From: Dichetophora obliterata
Taxonomy: Eukaryota > Arthropoda > Insecta > Diptera > Sciomyzidae
Assembly: GCA_963920525.1 (NCBI GenBank)
Contig: OY986438.1
Location: forward strand, 131,346,920-131,410,919
DNA: 64,000 nucleotides
Direction of reading: 5' to 3'
In this document: positions 55,631 to 64,000 of the stretch, one piece after another
How the letters are laid out: every line of letters begins with the position of its first letter
Position numbering within the stretch: position 1 is the stretch's first letter
Program-made: the position numbers and the translations under genes
Notes under the pieces: generated by a model
Told to the model about the DNA's origin: nothing
Seen by the model: the letters and a program-made list of their open reading frames with translations, nothing else
Databases searched by the model: none

Positions 55631-58367
55631 ATAAATAAGTAAGTTTTACATGCAATTTAGAATGTGTTGAGAAAAATTTAAGTTCGTAATTATGTTAACC
55701 AATTTTGATTTGTGTATGATCAAAATCAAAAACTCGGAAACTCTTGCGCTTTCTTGGCCATTTTCTGTGTTATTGTCTTAACAAAAATCAGATGTTTCAC
55801 AATGCCTAATTTTTTTCAGACATATATCTTGAGATCTATTGATCTTATAGAAAATTTTAACTATATTTAAAACAAATATAGTTAAAATTTGAAGTTTAAA
55901 TATATATTGAGTAGCAGTTTGTAGTAGAAACTCATATTAAATAAAGTTTTAATAATTAAACACTTGTTTACTGAAGTTAATTAAGAAAGATTAAATCTTG
56001 CCTATTCTGGTAGTGATAAGCAGGTCTTAGATTTTGATGACCAAAAAAATTGCAAAAAAATACTTTAAAAATTAAAACATTACTAAACTTAAAATTTATT
56101 TTATATTATTTTTATACAAAATGTTACAGTATATTACAAGGTATATTTTTAAGTTAATAATATTGAAAGAACGTCGATTGTCTGGCTTATTTCTACTTCT
56201 GCACTGACGAATGGAACATATATAAAAAACGAAAGTTCCTCTTCTAATTTCATAGTATTCAAATTTTTACCCCCTAATATTTCAACAATAGAGCATAAAA
56301 ATAGAGTTAATAAACACTAGTATATCCTGTGGTTTTTTTATCTAACACTTGTTTCATCTTTCTACATACCCTTTTGCCAGTTTCAATATTCGCAGAGATT
56401 TTTTTCATCAAGGTCTATAAACAAAGCTACTCCTTTTTCTAAAGGTAATGCTTTTGATTGAACTGACTATTGTTAAAGAAAAATGTTTACTAATTTGAAT
56501 TTTTATATTTTTTATCACGAAAAAAAAATAATTTTAAAATAACACTAAAATGACCTAAAAAACCGAAAATGCTTTAAAAATTAAAAATATCCAAAAATGA
56601 CAATAATAGAACCTTAAAAACTTACCAAAAATGCCCTAAATCTAGTAAAAATTACGTTTAAAGAATTAAAAATGACAAAAAATTAACAAAAAACTTTTCA
56701 TGCTTGGAATTCAGAAAACATAAATGGACGTATTAGATAATCAGGAAATGTCTTAGAAGCAGCAGAAAAAGATTATATCTCATCGAAATCCTAGCTCTGG
56801 TAATAAGTAAGTAAAGATAAGTAGTAAAGAAAGGAAGTTAAAAAATGCAATCGTATTTAATCGCTTTGAGGCCAATCTATTCTTCTCCTATGTCTTGTGG
56901 GCATTTGATTTTTTTTTTAAAAACTGCTTTCTTTTTAGTCAAGTTTAACAAATTCACAAAAAATAAATTAACAATTTAACTTTTCTCATTGTCTCTTTGA
57001 ATTGATCTAAAAATCGAAAGTCGTCGGGTACTCATTTTCACGAGAATTTATTTTTATAGTTGCTTGAATATTATTTATATAAAGACTTGTTTTTCAAAAC
57101 ATTTTATTCAAGGAAATTAAGAAGAAAGCTATCCGAGATTTTGGATTATCTGCCAGTATTTGTTTGAATATTGAAGATATTCGCATTTTTAAAATATCCG
57201 TCGGATACGCTTAGTAAAAGTATCTAGATATTCATATCCAGATTTGAAAACCTTACAAGAAAATGATGCCTTAAGCATTTAAACCTTCATTTTAGCTTTT
57301 TGAGTACCTTGTGAGCATCGATTATTTCTTTTTAACTACAATTTTTTAGTGTCAGAAGAACTATGATGCCAACCCAAAGCCTTCAAATTGCTTAAAATAC
57401 TTGCATGCTAGACAAGCTAATTGCATACTAAGTTTTTACTACACCTTTTTTGTATCTTTTCAACCAATATAAATTACTTAAAAAAAATTACGAATTACTT
57501 AAAAAAATTTCTAAAATTTTGACCCCAAAAACATTCACATATCTTAAAAACTGTAGAAATTTTAAGTACAAGCATTTTTTCATATCAAACGGTTACTTTA
57601 GAATAAGAAAAAACGATTAAAGATTCAAAGCCTTCATTTCTGATGCAAATGACTCTGACGTTTTTTAATTTTCTTCATTAATTTTTTTTTTTGTAAAGAC
57701 AAGTAAAAGCTCTTAATTAAATTAGAAGAAAATTGACGATTGCAATATTGTGAAGTTATCAAGGTAAGTTTGACGGGTTTAAGTTACTATGAAAACAGTG
57801 CCGTTGCGTTTTACCGTTTTGATTGCATATCCAAGGAGAGGATGAGCTAGCATCTGTGAATTAGGATTAATAATCGCTTATGAAGGGTAACAATCAAGGA
57901 GGTGTTTTTTGATACAGTAAGTATTTACAGGTATGGGGATTGCTTTGGCTTCATCTATTTTGCTATATCTTGAACATTAGAATGGAATGTCATCTCACAT
58001 ATTGACCGTGAAAGTTGACTCACGTATAATACTTCTATGAAATATAGACGTTCCGAAACTGAGCAATGAAATGAGACTTGCAGTCAAAAATTCAACTTGC
58101 GGAAAGGGAAAAACAACGTCTACCGGGCCAACTAGTTATATATAAAATTACTGAAGACAGGAAAATTTTTTTAATGACTCATTTGACATGTAATAAGAAT
58201 AAAATTAATAAAATCACCACAGAATTCGCTATCTACTTTATTAAAAATAGTGAATACTTTGACTAAACCAAAAAATTATAGATTTAGTAAACAAATAAAA
58301 AATTAAGTTAAAAGAGCAAGAAGGCGTTTTGAATCACCTAAAATGCTATTTCGTCTAAAGTATTCAC
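55631..58367. other. Intronic AT-rich DNA, no gene or element recognised
   Basis: Long A- and T-runs. The frame 58078-58266 has no motif. No inverted or direct repeats of note were seen. Confidence 0.45.
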
Positions 58368-58822
58368 TAGAGATGGGTGCATGCAATATTATTGAGGAAC
58401 AGGCACGCACGATCACGTCGACCATTTTCACGGGCACGCACGAACACGAAATTGATTTTTCTTACTAGCAAGGCAAAGCACGAAAACGCGCGAACACGCA
58501 CGAAAAAGCATGATTTAGAACTTTGCAAAGTAGCTGTGAAAAAAATTACACATATTTTAAAAAACTTATGTCAACTTAAAAATATTTGAATTATTATAAA
58601 ACTAGACTGTGCTGAAAATTTGTTTATTAGTTTTATTTAAATAACATATGAATTTTGATGAAATAAAAACATTGCTTAAGTAAAAGTAGCAAACTTTTAG
58701 TGCACGAACACGGAAAAGCACGCATGACTTTGCTTTTCCTAAGCACGTGCATGCACGAATTTATTTTTCTAGGCACGTGCACGCCGTGTCATGACGTGGC
58801 TTTTTTTAGACCCCTTTTTTAG
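58368..58822. mobile_element. hAT-type MITE (copy B), inverted relative to copy A
   Basis: Left end 'tagagatgggtgcatgca'; both arms carry repeats of 'cacgcacgaacacgaa', the reverse complement of those in 8249-8639. The decayed right end is 'agacccctttttta'. 'gtattcac' (58360-58367) and 'gtcatcac' (58823-58830) look like a mutated 8-bp target duplication. It is older than copy A. Confidence 0.7.
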
Positions 58823-58830
58823 GTCATCAC

Positions 58831-61657
58831 TTCAAGGATCAGCTGAGGGATATAAGCTATATGCTTATAAAGTTGAAATTGTAAATTTTTAACAAATTTT
58901 TTTAAATTTATGTTTCATTTGAGCTTAAAAGCAATCTGAGATTTGATTCCATTTCTAAGAAACAAGTCACAAAAATCTGTGTTCACCTAAAAAAGGTTTT
59001 AAAATAATTTGCAAAAACTTAAGCATTATCAACGCTGTAACCCTTTACAGGGCAAGTGCTTATTTTTCGAAAAGTATCATTTAAAATGATAAAGATAGTG
59101 ATTTTAATATGAAAACCACATTGAAAACCTATTTCATCGCTGCGCCTATAGAATGGCTATGTGTTTTTCAAAAATCTTTCAGGAGATCAAAAAAACTGTT
59201 TTTTCAGAGCATTTCTAGTACTGCAAGCACATAGCTGCTTTGATCACTTCTAAGCCAAAAGAGATTTATAAAAACGGCAATAAAAAAAATTCACAAAAAT
59301 TACATTAACATTTTTGTAGCCGCAGCAACGATTTTCAATTATGATGTTCAATGTTCAATTTATTCGGATTTTATTTTAAAAACACGTGACACAACAAAAT
59401 TTCTGAACACACTTTGGGCTAAAAATTTGCAGTCTTTTATAGACTATTGTGAACATTTTTAGCTAGGTAAATAAAATTTAAATTTTTGGAACACTTTACT
59501 CAGTATCGATCTTATCACAATATTTTGCATTTATTCATTTTAATTTTCTGTTTTATTTGCACATCAGTTTTTGATCATATATTTATTTACGATTACGAAC
59601 TTTATATGATTTGTAAAAAACTCCAGTTAATTTTTTCTTTCTGTCGTAGAATCATCATTTGAAAAATTTGTGACTGTTATGCAAAAATTATTTATTTGGT
59701 GTAAATGGTCAATAAACTAGGATCTTATTCGGTGTGTTACAGTTCTGTTACTCGGCCATACAAAGGGTTAAACACTTTACGACTGATAATACGTTTGATA
59801 CATAATCAAAATAATACAACAAAAATCAACACTTACATACGATATTTTTAACAACTACAAATAAATTATTAGAATTCATTTCTTGTTAACTAGAGAATCA
59901 TTTTAAAATTTGACAGCATGCCTCTAGGTATCAATATCAACAAGCCATAAGATTTTTGTAGCAATATATTTTTTACAAAATTAATAAAAAAAATCATGCA
60001 AACATATTAATATCAAAATATTACATGGAGGAGTTAAAAGAAAAGTAGGTAGAGAAGAGATAGAGACAGAGACAGAGAGACAAAAAATGCAAGACAGTAC
60101 AAGAACATTTCTATAATACAACCAAACGCTTGAAAAAATCCACATCAATGAAGCCTTTACAGAATGCAACGTTGGACAAATAAAAAAAACAAATTGTAGG
60201 AACCAATTAAAATGATACAGAAATAAAACGCATATTTAATATTTTTGAAAAAAAATTTCACATTTAATTAACTTCTTCAAATATATGCTTTTGTTTTGTT
60301 TGTATTTTTTGTGATTGTGTATTTTTGTAGAGTTGAGCGCTGTTGGCTGTGTGTGTGTAGCTTTTAACAATTTTGTATAAATAAGTTAACAAAAAAATAG
60401 TGCACATGAAATATGAACAAATTCTCTTATTGTTTTTTGTTAGTTGTTATTGTTATTGTAATTGTTTTTTGAAATCACAAAAATATAGAATATATTGTTG
60501 TTTTTAATGTAGGTAAACAGCTATTTTTTACTACTATTTTCATTGCTGCTACTAAATGCATTTTATTTGCGGCGGATCTTTGTTGCTATGGCTTTTGAAA
60601 TATTTTAACTTTTAGATTTATTTAAAATGTTGCCCAAATATTCCGCACATTTTTTACACATACATCAATATTTTTATTTATTTTAGTATATTTTTCAAAG
60701 TAAATATTTTTCAATATTTAACATCATGGATACCATTTTTCAAGCGTTTTTCTTTAATTGGCATCCAACACCAAACAAATTAAAAAGTGTACAAAACAAA
60801 GAGTTGAAAAAAGTGCGTTTGGAAGAATAAAAGTAGTAGTAGAAAAATTATTGGAAAGTATATAAAATGTATGATGTGCCAAAATAGACAATATTACAAC
60901 TAAAACTACTACAAATGTAAGAACTACAATTTAGTAATTTGTATTTTTTTAAATAAATAAATAAATAAATAAGTTATTACACGGTAAAAATATATATAAA
61001 GTAAATAAATAAATAAATTTAACTAAAAGCTAAAATTATTTTGAAATTTGCATTTAAAATTATTTTTTTTATTAAAGCAAAAGCAATGCAACTAGCAAAC
61101 AATGAGCAGCACCTGCTTTATAAATTTAAAAGCTGCTCATTTGTTGCTCTTGCATGGATTTTGCTTAAGTGCCGGACTTGCTTTTTTTCACAACATATGT
61201 GCTTTTTTAAATTTGCTTTAGTTTTAGTTAGGAAAAAAAATAGCTTTAAAGTTTTTAAAAATTTTCTAATTGAAAAGCTTAATCAAGTAAAAATATTTTT
61301 TTTCTATCAAATTATTTTTTACAGTGTATTGAGAAAAGAGTGCAATTTACTTTAGATGAGTGCAAGTATCTGTTTGTCAGGTGTGTAAAAGTGAATGCAA
61401 CTAAAAGTTGAGTGCAGTTTTTTTTTGAGCTTTAGTTTAAGTTTTTTAAGTGCAGTTTGACTAGCATCAAACTCTCAACAACGCCAGAGTTGCCGTTGTT
61501 GTTGTTCTTTTTGTTGTTTGTCTCTCTCAGTCTGTTGCTTAGTCTAATCTTAAGGATTAAAGAAAGTATCAGTTCTCATCGTCATCGCGCAGAAAATTGT
61601 GCTAGTTTTACGTATTTCAAGTTTTTAGTGTTTTTCTTTTTTTCTTTTCTGTGTAGC
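58831..61657. other. Intronic AT-rich DNA, no gene or element recognised
   Basis: (aaat)n microsatellites near 60953-60973 and 60999-61018. The frames 61041-61355 and 61457-61687 are hydrophobic, T-rich chance frames. Confidence 0.45.
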
Positions 61658-61658
61658 T

Positions 61659-61780
61659 TTATTGCTTTAGCGCTTTTTTACTTTTAAGGGCACTTTTTGT
61701 TGCTGTTGTTGGTTTTTTTGTTTTTTTTGCTGTTGTTTGTTTTTTGTTATTAGTTGTTGTTGTAGTTGTTTTTGACTCAC
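61659..61780 (-). CDS. Possible alternative 3' end of the host gene
   Basis: If the donor at 61780 is not used, the frame continues about 40 codons ('TTTTTTNNKKQTTAKKTKKP', then a Lys-rich tail ending 'KKALKQ') to TAA at 61659-61661. That stop overlaps an AATAAA (minus strand, 61658-61663). Intronic polyadenylation here would give a short acidic protein with a basic tail and skip the whole 20.9 kb intron. Whether it is used cannot be told from sequence. Confidence 0.35.
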
Positions 61781-62575
61781 GTGCTTGACGTCTCGCCTCG
61801 ATGACATCATCACCAATAATATCATCGTCGTCATCATCATCCTCATCATCGTCGGCTTCCTCCTCATCATCGTCATCACTTGTTAGCGCACCTGCAATAT
61901 CATCTACACCATCATCAACTTCTTCATCATCATCATAATCAACATTTTCTTCATCATCATCATCATAATCATCCTCATCTTCATCATCTTCTTCACTATT
62001 GTCAACATAGGCAACGCTCGCTGCGCCATTCAGTGGTGCAGCGACTGTTGCTGTTGCCGCTGATGAACTATCAACAATTTGTACCGGTGAACTATTACCA
62101 GTCACACCGACCAATTTATTTGTATATGTTGATATCTGTTCCGAAGACGATGAAGACTTCTGATTCGGATTTTGATGATTTTGGTTCGTCCGCTCAACTT
62201 TGGTGTCTTTGCTACCAAAACTACTACTTTTTTGAAAACTATTACTACTACTATCACTACTAATATTGCTACTAAAACTATCGTCTATAAAATTGCTACT
62301 AGTTTCCTCATCGTAAAAAACATTTTGTTCACCTTCGTTGTTGTTGCTTGTTATCTCATCAGCAGCAGCATTGCCAGTAGCTATGGGCTCAACAGCATTT
62401 GCGGATTCAGGTAGAGGAAGATCAACGCCATCGGAAATGCCAGAGCTCAAGGCGGAGTTTGAAGCTGCGGGTGCCAAGTCCTCAATAGGTGCTGCGGGTG
62501 CAACGGGAGTCTGTACTGGTTTGGCTGCCAATGGTCTGCTAACTTCATCATCATCATCGTCCTCATCATCATCAT
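61781..62575 (-). CDS. Host gene, large acidic exon
   Basis: Acceptor 'catttctag' (62576-62584) with entry phase 1; donor 'caagcac' followed by GTGAGT with exit phase 1; 795 bases. It starts with an Asp/Glu run and 'EVSRPLAAKPVQTPVAPAAP'. A Ser/Asn-rich middle follows ('SNFIDDSFSSNISSDSSSNS'), then long Asp/Glu tracts (about residues 170-255 of the exon), ending 'IIGDDVIEARRQA'. The composition suggests a disordered, calcium- or base-binding region, secreted or nuclear; I cannot choose. His/Leu-rich plus-strand frames here are antisense shadows of the acidic codons. Confidence 0.8.
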
Positions 62576-62631
62576 CTAGAAATGAATATTGTTTAAAATA
62601 AGCCAGAAACTTTGTGACAACTCAAACTCAC

Positions 62632-62787
62632 CACCTAAAATATCATCAAATAATCTGTCTAAATAATCATCGTCATCATCCTCTTCATCGTCATCGCTGG
62701 CAGCGCCTGCAGCTGGTGCAGCTTGTCCCTGTGGAGTATCATCGTCTTCTTCATCATCATCGTCCTCCTCATCATCATCATCGTCAT
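62632..62787 (-). CDS. Host gene, upstream acidic exon
   Basis: Acceptor 'ggggctttcag' lies before 62787 (entry phase 1). Donor 'gtgagttt' at 62624-62631 (exit phase 1) is followed by a 56-bp intron. 51 codons are mostly Asp/Glu with an Ala/Gly/Pro spacer ('TPQGQAAPAAGAAS') and 'YLDRLFDDILG' near the end. The entry phase shows that at least one more upstream exon exists. Confidence 0.8.
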
Positions 62788-64000
62788 CTGAAAGCCCCGA
62801 AATAAATAGAACTGTTATATTTATGCGAAGCACAAAAAAAGAAGAAGAAGAAAATAAAATGTTATTGTTTTTTATGGTCAAAAATTCTGTTATTTAAAAA
62901 TTTCTGTTAGTGCACGTTTGTGGATGGTGAAAAGAAGTTTTCTGCTGAAACTGTAGAATTACTGAAAAGTCAAGAAATATCAAAGGTATATCCGAAAAAT
63001 GGTGCAGGAACTTATGTACTCCAGAGAACAGTTTATAGAAGTGCTAAAATAAAGTTATCAAAAACAAAATCCAATTTATGTGACAGCAAAGAGTTTTAGC
63101 TAAGGTTATAGTTAATAAAATAATTGTTTCATCTACTTACGATGCAGTTAGAGATGAAATTTATAAAACTATTGCATAAAACTTATTTAATTTGAAGAGA
63201 GGAAAAAAATTAATTAACAATAATACTTTATATATATAATTATTAGTTTTTGAAATTTTAGAAGAATGTCAATATTATACAAAGTAAACTGATATGAAAT
63301 TCTGGATGAAACAAAGTAAATATTTATATAACCTTACGATATAAGAGAATATAAATTAGAACTATAATGATGTGCAACTACAAACAAAGAGAAGAAAAAG
63401 TATTTTAGAAAACAAGAACAAATGCATCATATATAGGACTATTAGAAGTAAAGGTTTAGTATTAGATTTTGAAAAAATTGTTTTATTTTATATTTTGATT
63501 TCTACTATTGAATGCTATTGACAACCACATTCAAAGTATACCTGAGACTATTATATTCTCATTTTTTCAATGTTTCACATTTAAAACAACTTTATTTCAA
63601 AGTTCTCTATTAAATATTATAAAATATATTTCACTTTCGCAAAGGATGATTAAGGTAAATTATAAAATCCATGACTCGCGATTATATGTATTCTAAAGTT
63701 GTAAATATGTAAGGGAGAGTTGTCTACAGTGGGACCGGTTTTGGTTTTTATCATAATTTTGATGATAAATGAGAATGTTTTCCAGTTTCAAATATATCAC
63801 TGGATTGGTATTTTAAATAACTATCTTTTCGCTTAATAGAGTTTATAGTTTTGTAAGAAAATTTCATTGTATATTTCCAAAAATCTGAAAGACTTAAAAT
63901 CAGCTCCAAAAATTTTTGTGTTCTAATTTGGGGAATATTATCAAACAATCAATAAAACCACAAAAAGCGTAAAGTCATTAAAGTGAAAACTCCAAATTAT
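62788..64000. other. Upstream side of the visible host exons; one weak exon-like frame
   Basis: No convincing 5' exon of the host gene was found on the minus strand. On the plus strand a 62-codon frame at 62911-63100 follows an acceptor-like 'tttctgttag' and reads 'CTFVDGEKKFSAETVELLKS' and 'QEISKVYPKNGAGTYVLQRT'. It has protein-like composition but no recognised motif and may be a relic. The remaining DNA is AT-rich. Confidence 0.3.

Larger units (their letters stand above)
40852..61780 (-). other. 20.9 kb intron of the host gene
   Basis: Donor GTGAGT at 61775-61780 (minus strand, after 'gtcaagcac'); acceptor 'aaatag' at 40852-40857. In between lie a complete mariner, a nearly complete piggyBac, two LINE fragments, two MITEs and a copy of the 1.7 kb repeat. 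40898-41720 before the mariner holds no recognised gene but includes a tRNA-like B-box segment near 41525-41575. Confidence 0.6.
39280..62787 (-). other. Host gene span: five visible coding exons, one 20.9 kb intron
   Basis: Exons 62632-62787, 61781-62575, 40620-40851, 39825-40560 and 39280-39429 join in compatible phases (1, 1, 2, 0) with GT/AG borders at every intron. They give about 690 codons without a stop. The predicted protein has an acidic, low-complexity N-terminal half, a helical segment across the long-intron junction ('VIEARRQARNLKNNIIDM'), a Ser/Thr/Gln/Lys-rich linker and a basic C-terminus. I do not recognise the family. The start codon and any signal peptide lie in an exon not seen here. 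That the two exon groups form one gene is inferred from phase, strand and helix continuity; two separate genes remain possible. Confidence 0.7.

Noticed and set aside
61880..62414. Long plus-strand His/Leu-rich frames over the acidic exons
   Set aside because: They are antisense readings of Asp/Glu codon runs on the minus strand, where splice sites and phase support the real exons.

Overview
The window looks like chromosomal DNA of a higher fly (Brachycera). It is AT-rich, has very low gene density, and carries a dense mixture of transposons typical of Diptera. A degenerate DD41D ('rosa'-type) mariner, first known from tephritid fruit flies, makes a tephritid plausible but does not prove it. 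There are no bacterial or viral operons, no CRISPR arrays and no rRNA genes.

Only one host gene can be supported. It lies on the minus strand and its five visible coding exons run from 62787 down to 39280. Every splice junction fits in phase. Exons at 62632-62787 and 61781-62575 encode an acidic Asp/Glu-rich region. A 20.9 kb intron follows, then exons 40620-40851, 39825-40560 and 39280-39429 encode a helical segment, a Ser/Thr/Lys-rich linker and a basic C-terminus. The first exon(s) lie outside the window or were not recognised. I cannot name the gene.

The rest is mobile DNA and its debris. 1-8.6 kb: Tc1-like fragment, DD41D mariner with two in-frame stops, a CR1/Jockey-group LINE interrupted by a DNA element in its 3' UTR, and two MITEs. 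10.7-13.7 kb: a foldback element containing a perfect 32-bp inverted repeat, a hAT fragment and a piggyBac-type MITE. 15.5-18.4 kb: a rearranged BEL/Pao retrotransposon whose leader carries nine regularly spaced 19-bp dyads. 20.3-24.4 kb: non-autonomous DNA elements, including MITEs nested three deep. 26.3-28.0 and 51.9-53.6 kb: two copies of a 1.7 kb interspersed repeat (third, partial copy at 2.2-2.5 kb). 30-34 kb: inverted-repeat elements, a Helitron-Helitron junction and a hAT element with perfect 8-bp target duplications. 36.6-38.9 kb: an internally deleted LINE and a hammerhead-like motif.

The long host intron contains a structurally complete mariner with an uninterrupted 345-residue transposase (41721-43008), a nearly complete piggyBac with only two nonsense codons (43861-46536), LINE fragments, MITEs and one copy of the 1.7 kb repeat. 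The mariner is the most likely functional protein-coding unit apart from the host gene. The most unusual non-coding structures are the dyad array of the BEL leader, the hairpin at 10933-11032 and the hammerhead-like motifs at 38032 and 53140.
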